DNA of 64,000 nt from positions 36,912,693 through 36,976,692 of the forward strand of contig OX411549.1 in NCBI GenBank assembly GCA_948146395.1, read 5' to 3'. A program made the translations under genes and the position numbers. The notes under the pieces were generated by a model. The model was given only the letters and a program-made list of their open reading frames with translations. It did not search any database and was not told the DNA's origin. This DNA is from Fragum whitleyi. Its lineage: Eukaryota > Mollusca > Bivalvia > Cardiida > Cardiidae. Shown piece after piece: positions 23,689 to 33,428 of the stretch; position 1 is the first letter of the stretch; every line of letters starts with the position of its first letter.

Positions 23689-24125
23689 TTAAGCGTGTAT
23701 CAAAACACCCGAAAAATAGCTCCACCACCTGTTATCATTATCGCTGAAAATAAGAGTCAGGTTGGGCTCCAGGTTTTTAGGATAAGTGAACGTGACCAAA
23801 ACTTTCACCTGGTCTCCTTGCTTGAGTTCCGCCAGGCCATCTGAAGAAGAGCAAATGTGGTTCCAATCATAATCGACATGGGACGCAGCGGTTATGGCCA
23901 TCTCGTTGACGTTTATCGTGTAAGATAGTTCTCTCCGGTGGTGTAAACAAAACTGTGCGGTGAATAGATACGTGCCGCTAGCCGGGGCCGTGAAGATCCC
24001 GGTGCCGTTGTCATAGCCATCTCCAGCGTTCATGATAACATTCTGGAACACGACTGTGGAGCCGACTAACGGAGACTGGTTCTGAACACTTCTCGCTTTA
24101 AACAGGATAGACCTCGTCTTCTTTC
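23689..24125 (-). CDS. C1q domain, terminal exon of TSP1-C1q gene
   Basis: C1q (gC1q) domains form trimeric ligand-binding heads; molluscs use large families of them in innate recognition. The exon follows CACTCTGCAG and begins with two bases of a split codon. It then encodes ILFKARSVQNQSPLVGS, VFQNVIMNAGDGYDNGTGIF, TAPASGTYLFTAQFC, LKQGDQVKVLV and SDNDNRWWSYFSGVLIHA, then stops. These match the C1q signature (F-x-NxGxxYDxxTGxFxAPxxGxYxF, and a C-terminal FSGxL). The domain is about 140 residues, complete, and ends the protein, as is usual. The two leading bases complete Gly with the final G of the 26304-26474 TSP1 exon, linking the two in frame. No collagen-like stalk precedes it. Confidence 0.9.
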
Positions 24126-24224
24126 CTGCAGAGTGATTGAAATGGTATTTATAATATGACCTGTGTTGTCGGAGTGAACAAATTTCGTTGATATAACACG
24201 GCTATCATAACGCTAATAGAATAA
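24126..24224. other. Intron
   Basis: Start of the ~2.2-kb intron between the C1q exon and the nearest TSP1 exon. Confidence 0.5.
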
Positions 24225-24535
24225 CTACGCAAATGCGCTAAAAGTACACCAATATTATATTTTCTTTGTACATGTATAATGACGTCATAATGCATTTCAT
24301 AAACGGCGCTATAATTAATTAATATATGTTCCGCGAAAAAAACCTAAATCGGTAAATTTCTTGAATTTACTCGATTTATCGCAAAAATTCAGGCAGATAG
24401 AAGATGGAAAATCGAATATGTGGATAATAGAATACTGAATTAATCAAACTCGTTATTAAAAACAGATCAAAACTCGGCAAAGCCTCGTTTTAACCTGTTT
24501 GAGATGACTCGTTTCATATATTCGGTACTCAGTGA
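24225..24535 (+). repeat. Dispersed repeat family 4, copy 2
   Basis: Parallels 14930-15255: AATAACTACGCAAATGCGC, AATGACGTCATAATGCATTT, AAACGGCGCTATA, CTCGATTTATCGCAAAAATT, AAACAGATCAAAACTCGG and TTCGGTACTCAGTGACC. It lies in the C1q/TSP1 intron. Confidence 0.55.
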
Positions 24536-25825
24536 CCACTCATTTAATATCCTCTAATTATTGCGCAAACTTTCAAATTGGTTTTAACCCTTCTCATACC
24601 GCCCATAAACGTGCAGTCCAATCCTACATTGCCTGCTTTCTACTTTCCATGGTTTTGACCTTTCACAAATTGATTTCAAAATCAACTACCTACAAAAAAC
24701 ACAAAAAATATGACTCTCTGTGCCCGTTTCGTTAGCCTAATTCAATCTGTCTAAACTTATTGTCCTGTGGCCCGTTTTACTAAATATCTTACAATCATTT
24801 TTGCGTGAGTCAAAATTAAAGTTGCTTCTACAGTAGTAATTGAATATGAAATTCTGCCATGCATCTTCATATTGGAATCGTCTTTAGAAGACTATTCCAA
24901 TGAGATATTGCAAGGCAGAATCTGGTTCCATTTATCGATACTTTGGGCATGCAGATGAATGGCTGTCTTAATTCTGGTACTTTACTATCCGAGATGGAAG
25001 TGTAAATAAAAGAATTTAGGTACAGTGCAAATATGTTGTATCACCTACAAAATACCAAATCATACGGTTTGAGAGAAATTGGTTGAGGGATTTTCGTTTT
25101 TATTTCTATATCATATTTTGGACTCGCAACATAGGTTTTTTTCAAGTTTGTGTTTGACTTAAGATTTGTGTTAGAAATCAACTGGGTGGTTTCACGTGCC
25201 AGTCATTTAGGCTTGGGGGTCTTACGATTTGGGAAGAGTAGGTTCGCTTGGTTAAAATCGTTGGCGGATCCAGAGAGGGTTCGTAAGGTTTGAACGAATC
25301 CCTCTGTATCAAAATTACTAAATTGTATTGGACAAATGCAATCAAAATATTTTGCAAAACAAGAAAACGACCCCCTTTTTGTAGTATTAAAATGACAGGA
25401 GCCTGAAATTTTAAAAATAAAAGATATATAATAAACATAATTCAAGTAATAAGAGATACAATGGGACTAATTACTCGAAATCTAGGCCGACATCGAATTT
25501 TTTTACGATAACCCTGGATCCGCTCCAAGATATCGGTGCCTTGGTTATCATAGTATTTGGCGGAATACAATTCTGTGAAGTATTTTGAAAGTGTTCAACG
25601 AATAGTTCACTTCTATGAAATTCGGTTGAAATCTGATGGAAATTTTGGGAAGAGAAAAAATAGTTCACCTTGAGTATTTGCCTTTTAGGTGGGCTATAAA
25701 GAATAAATTAACAATCAACAAACCAGAAAGTAGAGGCTCTGGCCAGTGTAATTGAGCGCTTTCACCGGCCGAAAAATGTATGTGTATTAAGTTAGAAATA
25801 AAAAAAATCGTCTTAAGGTCTGGGG
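24536..25825. other. Intron, no exon seen
   Basis: TTGGAATCGTCTTTAGAAGA at about 24870 is a short palindrome, and ATTCTGCCATGCATCTTCAT / AGATATTGCAAGGCAGAAT flank it in inverted order. No C1q- or TSP1-like exon is read here. Confidence 0.4.
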
Positions 25826-26275
25826 GAACTTATTCAATTTCCGGCGATCTATCAAGAATCTTTAGGGAAACTCCGATCTATATAACCAAACGTTCAAGGT
25901 GACCTCTGATTGGACAATATTATTGAAATTCAAAATTGTTTGGACATTTTCAACTATTATAATCTGCTGTTGAAATACAATCGAAAAATTAGAGATTTTG
26001 AACAAATTTCCCGGTCCAAATGCTATCCATAAAAATGTGTATATTTCTTTGAGGGGCCGGTCAAAAAGCTTTGCGGTAAGGTTCATCTCAACAATGGCCC
26101 AAAAAGTCGTAGAGGAAGGGTTCGTGCCATACTAATTTTCATTTCATGTCATGCGCTAATGAACGGGCCTCAATTTTAGACAAGTTTGATCACTTTCGCA
26201 TACTCTTTGACTTAGCTATGACCGAAAATGTTACTATGGCCGTCTACGGGAAATGAATTAGTTCCCCTATACCTA
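25826..26275 (-). mobile_element. MITE family 7, copy 2 (inverted)
   Basis: Inverted relative of 16444-16897: AAGGTGACCTCTGATTGGAC, TTTCTTTGAGGGGCCGGTCA, AAAAGTCGTAGAGGAAGGGT, GGAAATGAATTAGTTCCCC. Confidence 0.65.
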
Positions 26276-26303
26276 AAATGTCATGAATGGGCTAAAGTCC
26301 TAC

Positions 26304-26474
26304 CTTTACACGCAATGTCATGACACCATTGTTTTTGAGTACTTTGCCCCGGACAGTTAGTATTGTTGACGTCATTTCCTCTTTGATCTTTACACGATCG
26401 CTGTCTGGTCTTTACACCAAAGTCGCAAGTTGAACTGCATTCAGACCAATCACTCCAGACGGTCCATGACGAAC
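26304..26474 (-). CDS. TSP1 repeat exon c of TSP1-C1q gene
   Basis: TSP1 repeats are ~55-residue extracellular modules that bind matrix, glycans or partner proteins. The exon lies between TATTTAAG and GTAGGA. It encodes GSSWTVWSDWSECSSTCDFG, VKTRQRSCKDQRG, NCPGQ, QKQWCHDIAC and K. The WxxWxxW ladder, the CSxTC pair, the R-x-R strand and all six Cys are present. It begins with two bases and ends with one (G), a 171-bp symmetric phase-1 exon, as expected for a shuffled TSP1 module. It joins in frame to exon b upstream and to the C1q exon downstream. Confidence 0.88.
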
Positions 26475-26845
26475 CTTAAATAATATACAGTAAAACTATA
26501 ATAAGCGACCATGAACCACCAAGAAGCGGTCGTGAAGAAAATGGTCGATTAATACATGTTTTGTTTTACAAATTGAAATGGTTCAATATGTTTATTATTT
26601 CAAAATTCTCAATAATCCTATGCTTTTAAAACTCAATAGAATCGCCTCTTTGCGACGATTCCGGTGAGTTTTAAAAACATATTAAATTAACACATTCATC
26701 GTTTGATTACCAAATCCCCGTAACTTCAGCTTGTCAAAGCTTAGGTTACAAGGGTTTGGTTGCGAAACTTTGTTTTAAAGAATGTTATATATAAAACTGA
26801 ATGAAAGCTGATTTACCTTAATTTTAGATGCAACGAACCGATATT
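26475..26845. other. Intron, no exon seen
   Basis: AT-rich, with a short inverted pair around ACTCAATAGAATCGCC and CGATTCCGGTGAGTTTTAAA near 26630-26670. Confidence 0.4.
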
Positions 26846-27114
26846 TAGGCTCCGCCCTGCCAGGGCAGTAATCTTAGTTTTATATCATAGAAAACAAATA
26901 TGCTTTTGGTTTAAACCAATTTATTTTACATCGATTGGGAACCAAGTTCCTACAACTAAGATTAATCCCTCTCGATATTGCTCCCTGGAAAATTCACCAG
27001 TACTCGCGCCGAATGTGTGGGCCTATGAAAGAACCAAGATCGAAAGCCGCTCCTGGGAATCGAATTCAGAACTTTTGGGTCAAGAGGCCGACGCTCTATC
27101 TCTAGACCACGGAC
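26846..27114 (-). mobile_element. tRNA-derived SINE family 2
   Basis: Read on the minus strand from 27114: GTCCGTGGTCTAGAGATAGA (A box TGGTCTAGAGATAG), then GAATTCGATTCCC (B box) about 40 bases later. A body reaching a CCCTGCCAGGG hairpin near 26860 follows. Its anticodon region is not a functional tRNA. It differs from SINE family 1. Confidence 0.6.
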
Positions 27115-27202
27115 ATCACTATGCTTTTGTGTCCCTGAGAGAATTTTCCTCGATCTTGATTACATAACATACCGCTTCAATGATTTTTAAACGATACTAA
27201 AA

Positions 27203-27450
27203 TGTGACCCGTCACGCGAAAAGGGACCATCCGGAAATTCTGTACCATGAATTATGGAAAAAGAGATTTGATGGAGCATAGGTCAACCTGAAGTCGCATT
27301 TCAAAAAATCTTTCAGATTGAACATTCTAGATTCAGAAAATAGGCACGGTGCAAAATGTTTCGACCCTAGTCAGTCTGCGCAGAACGCGCAGTCTGACTA
27401 GGGTCGATACTTTACGCACTTCCCAATGGTCCTTTTTCGCGTGATGCGTA
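27203..27450 (+). mobile_element. MITE family 1, copy B
   Basis: TGTGACCCGTCACGCGAAAA at the left and TTTTTCGCGTGATGCGT at the right. In the interior ACCCTAGTCAGTCTGCGC pairs with GCGCAGTCTGACTAGGGT across a tiny loop (27367-27406), an exceptionally strong hairpin. Confidence 0.8.
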
Positions 27451-28208
27451 ACAAAAATTTTCTTTAATGTTGTTCGGTGCATTATAACTTGGTATTTTCA
27501 CAGCCAAACTAGTGAAATTTTAAAATTCAAAACAAAAATATTGCTGCTTTCATCCATTTCCCTCTATTTCACGGTATCTCAATGGAGGTCATTATAATAA
27601 TTAAGTCACAATAAATAGAAATAATTGTTTGGTTTTCGCTCTAGATCGACCAAACAAAAGCTGCATTTTCACTTGTGGCTTGGAAACTCACGAAAATATA
27701 GCTAACGTTTTCACCCAATATGCGATAGATCACCGAAAGAAACAACAATGCTCCATATACTTCAAATCCGCTGTTGCACTCAGCTGAAATAATAACTTTA
27801 ATAAAATTCCTCGAGTTTCCTTTATTTATGTTAATTGGTTCTTTTTCTTAAAGGATCCGCACCAGACTATGTTAAATAGGTACACCAATACGTGTTTCCA
27901 ATATTCAAAATATCGAAATTAATTTGATTTCAATAAAAAAAGATAAAGTGTGCCGTAGACCATCACCGATCCTTAAATGAATAAATAGTATTTCCGAAAA
28001 AAAAAGGAAGAAAAAAAACCTAACATTAAAAGCAGTCCAGTTTCCCGATATTGTTAACTGTACGAGTCATTTGCCTCACATAGACAAAACTGAAAGACTG
28101 TTAAAAGCGGTGGTAACCTTCACTCAAAAAAAAAAAAAATAAATAAAAATAAAAAATTAAAAATAAAAAAATAAAATAAATAAATAAAATCTACCAAAAT
28201 GGACTCAC
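27451..28208. other. Intron, no exon seen
   Basis: A diverged piece of foldback family 8 (see 35637) lies at 27628-27715 (ATTGTTTGGTTTTCGC, CTCACGAAAATATAGCTAAC). An A/AAAT-rich simple tract at 28125-28190 lies about 20 bases past the donor of TSP1 exon b. Confidence 0.45.
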
Positions 28209-28373
28209 CACATTCCTGTGTATTACATATAGCCTCCTGCGAACCATTGCCCGGACAGCGTCCTTCTTCGATATTTAGGGTGGTGTTAAGACATGATCGG
28301 CTCCTCGATCGTTTACAGTTTCCCGTTATATTTGTGCAGGAACTCCAGGTGCTCCAAGCGGACCACTTGTCAT
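28209..28373 (-). CDS. TSP1 repeat exon b of TSP1-C1q gene
   Basis: A 165-bp exon between GATTTTTTTAG and GTGAGT (a strong donor). It starts with AT, completing Asp with the G of exon a, and encodes DKWSAWSTWSSCTNITGNC, KRSRSRSC, EEGRCPGNG, AICNTQEC and a split Gly. The tryptophan ladder, the Arg-rich strand and six cysteines are intact. The CSxSC spacing is widened (CTNITGNC, which also makes an N-x-T glycosylation site), and a second N-x-T follows in LNTT. It lies between exon a and exon c with matching phase 1 at both ends. Confidence 0.87.
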
Positions 28374-28394
28374 CTAAAAAAATCAAGAATCGTA

Positions 28395-28875
28395 CAGTTA
28401 GTTACATCGTGAAATTGACATCCGTTCCAATCAAAACCATTTTGAATTGATCACTAAACGCTCCATTCATTCATTCCAAACACTCACCCAAACCATTCAA
28501 AAACGCTCCAAAATGACTTTAAATATACAATCAACATTAAGATTCGAAATAAATATTAATTGAAAATATCAAAGTGTCTAATTGGTTCTTTAAGAAATGG
28601 AAAGCCATTTACAGAACTTGCATGCTTATCTTATTAAAGGGAGGTAATAAATATCACGGGTTTTGTTCATCCTGAACAAAATTAGCGATATTGTATTACC
28701 TCCCTTTAATTCCTACCAAAACTCAAACGATTTTGGAATGAAATCGAAAGAGTGAGGGTGCGAGATTTTAGGGAACGGTTTGAGTGAGTGATTGGAATGA
28801 ATGTATGGAGCGATGAGTGATCGATTTAAAAAAGTTCTGATTGAGATGAATGTCAATTTCACGATGTAACTAACT
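28395..28875 (+). mobile_element. Foldback element (family 2), complete reference copy
   Basis: About 480 bp. The left end GTTAGTTACATCGTGAAATT matches the reverse complement of the right end (AATTTCACGATGTAACTAAC), and the arms stay recognisably complementary for about 95 bp. The centre is a second palindrome: AAAGGGAGGTAATAAATATC ... TTGTTCATCCTGAACAA ... TATTACCTCCCTTT. No ORF. It sits 22 bases upstream of the acceptor of TSP1 exon b. Confidence 0.8.
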
Positions 28876-29141
28876 CTAGCTTGAATAACCATTCTTCAAA
28901 CTTTGGACAATGATTGCTTTTGCTTTGTTATTCTGAACGCAAGATAGATCAGGTCGCTTGCCGATGATCGCGATTAACTTAAAAATATAAAATCACATCA
29001 TTTCACCTTCAAATCTTATGCTGTGGGTACTCATGGGAATCGTCTCTAAACTATTCAAATGAGTACCCAATGGTATAGGCCTTGGATTAGGATTAACAAA
29101 TTCACATTTAGATGAAAATTTGTATGTATATTAATACTAGC
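28876..29141. other. Intron, no exon seen
   Basis: An inverted pair, CTCATGGGAATCGTCTCTAA / CTATTCAAATGAGTAC, near 29030-29070 resembles the short foldback seen at 24850-24910. Confidence 0.35.
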
Positions 29142-29292
29142 CGTTACACAGCTCCGTCACGCAGATGTTGGTATCAATATTCTTTCCCATACACGCGTCT
29201 TCTACATCCGACTGGCATGTTCGACTCCTTTGTTTAATTCCAATGCCACAAGAGACACTACACTTGTCCCATACACTCCAACCGGACCAGGT
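29142..29292 (-). CDS. TSP1 repeat exon a of TSP1-C1q gene
   Basis: Encodes TWSGWSVWDKCSVSCGIG, IKQRSRTC, DACMGKN, NICVTELC and N, a canonical TSP1 repeat with WxxWxxW, CSxSCG and six Cys. The acceptor is TTTCTTTAAG, in phase 0. To keep the last Cys and reach phase 1 for exon b, the exon must end after TGTAACG. The intron would then start with GC (GCTAGT), a minority donor class; the nearest GT would delete the sixth Cys. Minisatellite sequence begins only bases upstream of the acceptor. Phase 0 at its start fits the proposed membrane-anchor exon. Confidence 0.82.
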
Positions 29293-29348
29293 CTTAAAGA
29301 AATCAGATATCACTGGCATCAATGTTCAAATCAAAATTAAAATCAAGG

Positions 29349-30535
29349 AAATAATAACATAACATAACATAACATAACATAACATATATTTTATTGCATG
29401 AAAACATAACATGTTTTATAGCAATTACAAATTTACATAGCAACGTTCTGAAATGGATTTACGGAAGAGCACATGATGTTACAGTGCATGGATTAGGATC
29501 GAATCTTGTTTGCAAAATAGATATACTTTGACAAATTAAGAATATTAATTTTCGATGACGATGACAAAAGATTAGACAGTTTTTGGATGGTTAGCCATGT
29601 ATAGTAGTATCTTTTTATATATTTTGATCGAATACTTGAAAACTTTGTGCAAACTAATATGAAATGGAATTCACTCTCTATCAACCCTGAATTACAATTT
29701 TTACAAATTCTTTCTTGCATTGTTAAATTTTCTGTGCGTCCACTTTCGATTGCTAATTCGTGAGATGATACTCGAAGTTTTGTTAAGGATATTCTATATT
29801 TCGGTTCATTTAGGAAATCAAGGTAATTTTCAAATTCAAGTTCGTGTTTTATAAGACTGTAGAATGAAAGTCGTGGTGAGTTGTTAATTGACGAATACCA
29901 GCTTTGTTTGTAGATATCGAGTATACGCTGTTTAACAAAATTATAATCAATTTCAATATAATACTGGTTTTCCCAAATGTCACCAAGTCCTATTTGTTTT
30001 AATGTGTGTTTAATGTAAAATGCCCAGTTATTGTCTTTATATGTTAGATTTCTTTCACATTCCGCATGAAGCATATTATATACTCTGAATAAAATTGAGT
30101 CGCGTTTTGATGATAAGATCTTAACCCAATATTTAATAATTACTAATTTTCTATGTAGTGACATAGGTATTCGGCCTATTTCGCCATATAAAGCGTTTAG
30201 ATTCGTAGATTGTTTTACACAAAGAATTCTCCTGCAAAATTTTTTAAATACTAATTCGATATCTTGACCTGGGTGTATTCACCCGTTGGTCGCTCGTGCA
30301 ATCCGTGCTTTTTTTAGATACTTCATTTTCAATAGGCGAAATTTCTTTTCTCTTTTTACCTTCTTTTTTCTTCTTCTTTTGAGTCTTTTGTTTGGGAGGC
30401 ATGAAGTCCAAACACTGTTACACTTCCTATCCAAAAATTAGGCCCCAACAATTCTTCTAAGTTCATTTTAGAGGGAAAAAATACGGACTCCGAAATCCAT
30501 GTCCGATGCTATGGTTGGTCACGTGATAAAAACAA
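29349..30535 (-). mobile_element. Internally deleted LINE (non-LTR retrotransposon)
   Basis: Minus strand. The 5' part has a leader and an ORF1-like start at 30402 (MPPKQKTQKKKKKEGKKRKE). After roughly 120-130 bases the sequence switches to the end of a LINE ORF2: LVFKKFCRRILCVKQ, ALYGEIGRIP, LRVSSHELAIESGR and the C-terminal zinc-knuckle-like ERICKNCNSG ... ESEFHFILVC with RSKYI. ORF2 stops at 29493 and the element ends in tandem ATGTT repeats (plus-strand AACAT, 29349-29390), a typical LINE 3' tail. The reverse transcriptase and endonuclease are absent, so it is nonautonomous. The subfamily was not determined. Confidence 0.75.
29493..30279 (-). pseudogene. LINE ORF2 C-terminal remnant
   Basis: About 260 codons stay open from just after a TGA near 30280. 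The recognisable parts are the post-RT region (FKKFCRRILCV, YGEIGRIP) and the Cys/His motif CKNC-x11-H-x4-C followed by an Arg/Tyr-rich tail. These occur at the end of many mollusc and cnidarian LINE ORF2 proteins. The polymerase motifs upstream are missing. It is not a host gene. Confidence 0.7.
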
Positions 30536-31352
30536 AAAATACATACATCAAAACTTGTGATTTATCAGATATGACTGATATTAATGCCCAAAACAAAATT
30601 AAAAACAAAGAAATAATAACGATTAAAAATTGCATACATGAAAACTTGTGGTTTATCAGATATCACTGGGATTGATGTCCCAAACAAAATTAAAATAAAA
30701 AAAAAAATAAATAAAAATATCAACAAAGTAGCATACATCAAAACTCGTGATTTATGAGGAATCCCTGTTAATAAGGGCCAAAACAAAATTATAATCCAAG
30801 AAATGATAATAATAAAATAAATAATAATAAAGCATTCATCAAAACTTGTGATTTATAAGATATCACCGGGATTTATAGCCAAAACAAAATGAAAACCGAA
30901 GTAGTAGTTGTAGTAATAATTATCATAATAATAAAAATGATTATAATAATAACATGACCCATAAAAACTTGTGATATATTAGATATCCCTGGGATTAATG
31001 CCCCCCTTACAAAATTTAAATTAAAGAAATAATAATATTTATAAGAAGGCATACATTGAAACTTATGATTTACCAAATATCGCTGGGATTTATGGCACAA
31101 ACAAACATTTACCTGGAATTTGTGACCCAAAACAAAACTTTAATAAAAACGGTAATAAAATAGCAACCTTTACAAAATTAAAATAAAAAATAATAATGAT
31201 AATAAAATAGCACACATAGAAACATATGATTCATTAGAAAAGCCCTTGGATTCATGGCCCAAACTAAATTTGAATCAAAGAAAAAGTAATTATTTTAAGA
31301 TAGTATACATGAAAACATATGATTTATCAGATATCCCTGAGATTTATAGCGT

Positions 31353-31994
31353 GCAATAACGTGTGATGAAAATCTAAACAAATCAATCCTCACCAAAATC
31401 CATCGTTGTGACGACGATTCTGATGAGTACCAACAACATACGTTTTAAATGTGCGTGACATTTCCAACAATTTTACCTGTGTTAGATGTACAAAAATTGG
31501 GCGACCTGACAGCCACACAATACAACTAGAACAACCACTGACCCCCTTAAAGATAGGCTATGACCATGTCGATCTACATAGCACTTAGTGAAGACTGGTC
31601 AGACTGTGCAGGTGTACAGGCTGGCCACAGGCTTTGCTTAGGGCACTTGTGAAAATGAAGAAAATGTTATGCCTATGCTTATTTCGTTTTTGAATAGAAA
31701 TAACTATCTATAAATGGAGCTCAGAAAAATAAAATACATTAATGTAAATTGTTTTTCAAACGCTCCCGAGACTAATTCGCTCCAAAAACAGACGATTGAG
31801 CTCTAAAATTTCCAATAGAAAAATGTAGGGTACAAAGAAACGAAAATGGGACTTTCGATAATGGTTGCTCTTTTGCTGGTCGCTTAATAGATGTAATCTA
31901 TCAAGTATGATCGACTTTGTTATAATTTAGGGGAAAATCAACAGTAGCAATATAATATCTATTCATTCCATGCACGAAAAGGGTCAATATGTAC
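31353..31994. other. Intron of the proposed TSP1-C1q gene, with a dispersed repeat
   Basis: 31440-31660 carries a repeat also seen at 36470-36680 (GTGACATTTCCAACAATTT, GTCAGACTGTGCA-GTxTA, AGGCTGGCCA). A small inverted pair near 31390-31440 (AATCCATCGTTGTGACGACG / CGATTCTGATGAGTACC) precedes it. No further TSP1 exon is seen. Confidence 0.45.
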
Positions 31995-32255
31995 CATATA
32001 GTCATTCTCCCTTTTTGCAGAATAATGTCCAACAATTACACTTATCACAAACAATGTCATTACAACAATTAAGACAATAGCACCAATTATTATCAGGTGT
32101 TTCCTTTTAACAGTATAAGTTTTATCATTTATGTAACGGCCCGCCATGTCCTCTTTGCCTTCCTCGCAGCGAAATGAGTTCATGGTCGTAATAAGCTCCT
32201 CACTAGAAACACCCTCTGTCTCTATTTTCTTAAAGCGAATTGAATGAAAGCTCAT
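31995..32255 (-). CDS. Membrane-anchor exon, probable N-terminus of TSP1-C1q protein
   Basis: A 98-codon ORF starts at ATG 32255. Residues 1-53 are hydrophilic, with KRKH just before a single hydrophobic span at about 54-76 (LIIIGAIVLIVVMTLFVISV), then GHYSAKREND. Positive charge on the N-terminal side and no signal peptide point to a type II (N-in) single-pass protein. A GT donor after codon 87 (ATG|GTACAT) is in phase 0, matching the phase-0 acceptor of TSP1 exon a. Joining to the TSP1 and C1q exons would give 394 residues with the modules outside the cell. The join is inference: the donor is weak, and the ORF could instead be a complete 98-residue membrane protein. Confidence 0.55.
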
Positions 32256-32300
32256 TATAACGCGTCTTTAGTTATATAGCAAGACTTCCTCGTTAAGATA

Positions 32301-32308
32301 TATTTATA
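32301..32308 (-). promoter_or_regulatory. Candidate TATA box
   Basis: TATAAATA on the minus strand, 46 bases upstream of the ATG at 32255. This would place transcription start about 20 bases before the ATG. A second, TATATAA-like sequence lies closer (32270-32280). AT-rich background weakens the call. Confidence 0.3.
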
Positions 32309-33002
32309 TCGGCAGCAGCTTTAGTGTTCAACGTAACAATATTGTATTAACATACTGCACCCAATCAAACACTGGTATCGTTTGGTTTAAAAGAATGACC
32401 CTTTTTCAGTGCCTATCCATAACAATATTTATTAATGATCTGCGAAACAAATAACTTTATTATTGTAAGTAAAAAAAACGTCAACGTATTTTTTAAAGTA
32501 CAATATACACCAGTCTGGCAAAAAAAATGTCTTCAAGCCAGTTAGTAAAATAAATATCAGTCACTCGGAATAGAAGAGCATCAAAAATGAAATAGTGATT
32601 TTAACACCTACCGTTCTACTACAACATTTAGTTAGCCTATTTGCCACTATGAATATGATTGAATCCTAAATTCTCTATGAATTCTAAATTATTTAAATCT
32701 TTTCCGTATATAATTTATTCATATTTGATCACGGATGCTGTTGCCTAAGCATAGTAATTCCATTTCAAATTAAGTGTATGAGATGTAACTACGGTGCTTT
32801 GGCAGCCTTTCACTTTAAAACTTAGAACCATTAAGTGATGATAATTATTTCTTAAGTAATTAACTGAATAACATCTCATCTGACCCTTCGAAATCCCACA
32901 GGAAAAGAACTCAATACGTTTTTCTTCCGTTCTAATCCATTTGAATTATAATTCTGTCTGAATTATAAAGACATTCTGTATACACTTTTCATCAATAAAA
33001 TA
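32309..33002. other. No gene seen; upstream of the membrane-anchor exon
   Basis: AT-rich, and may contain promoter sequence for the minus-strand gene. No recognisable element. Confidence 0.35.
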
Positions 33003-33428
33003 TGTTTAAGGTTCATGTAAAGTGTTTGAGATCAAATTTTAAGGGCACTTCATTTTCCAATAAAAAGCAGTATGTCCATGTATATTGTATACCAAAATGA
33101 AGCTATTTATGAGCGCAAGTAGTTGAGCAACATAAGACTGTCACAGCTATAGCGGTATAGCCAAAACATCGTGGAAAAGCGTCAGTTTGTAGAGAACAAG
33201 CAACTGAATGACTGTTGTAAAAAAATGCTCACATTTTAACAAAGTACAGTCTAAAGTACTATCAAACTACTCGACCGCTACAGCTATGGTGGTCTAATGT
33301 TGCTTAACTGTTTGAGCTCATGAATACCTTCATTCTGATATATAATATACCTGGACATACTGCTTTTTCTCGGCTAATGAAGTGCCCTTAAAATTGGGCC
33401 TCAAACACTTTATATGAACCTTAAACCA
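33003..33428 (+). mobile_element. Long-TIR foldback element (family 9)
   Basis: The left end GTTTAAGGTTCATGTAAAGTG and right end CACTTTATATGAACCTTAAAC are complementary. Pairing continues through TTTAAGGGCACTTCATT / AATGAAGTGCCCTTAAAA, the AGCAGTATGTCCATG / CTGGACATACTGCTTT region and GAGCAACATAAGAC / TCTAATGTTGCTTAA, arms of about 150 bp. A partial relative lies at 46425-46585. Confidence 0.75.

Larger units (their letters stand above)
29305..31352 (-). repeat. Degenerate ~90-115 bp minisatellite, interrupted by a LINE
   Basis: Units read (plus strand) AAAACTTGTGATTTATCAGA, ATATCACTGGGATTAATG, CCCAAAACAAAATTAAA, then an A-rich AATAATAA spacer. About eight units occur from 30545 to 31352. 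A further unit (ATCAGATATCACTGGCATCA, AAATCAAAATTAAAATCAAG) lies directly against TSP1 exon a. The LINE at 29349-30535 splits the array inside a unit. Confidence 0.7.

Noticed and set aside
29493..30164. 223-codon minus-strand ORF as a host gene
   Set aside because: Its motifs are those of a LINE ORF2 C-terminus and it lies in a LINE with a microsatellite tail.
30545..31352. CRISPR-like array of regularly spaced repeats
   Set aside because: Units are degenerate and contiguous without unique spacers, and the DNA is animal nuclear sequence.
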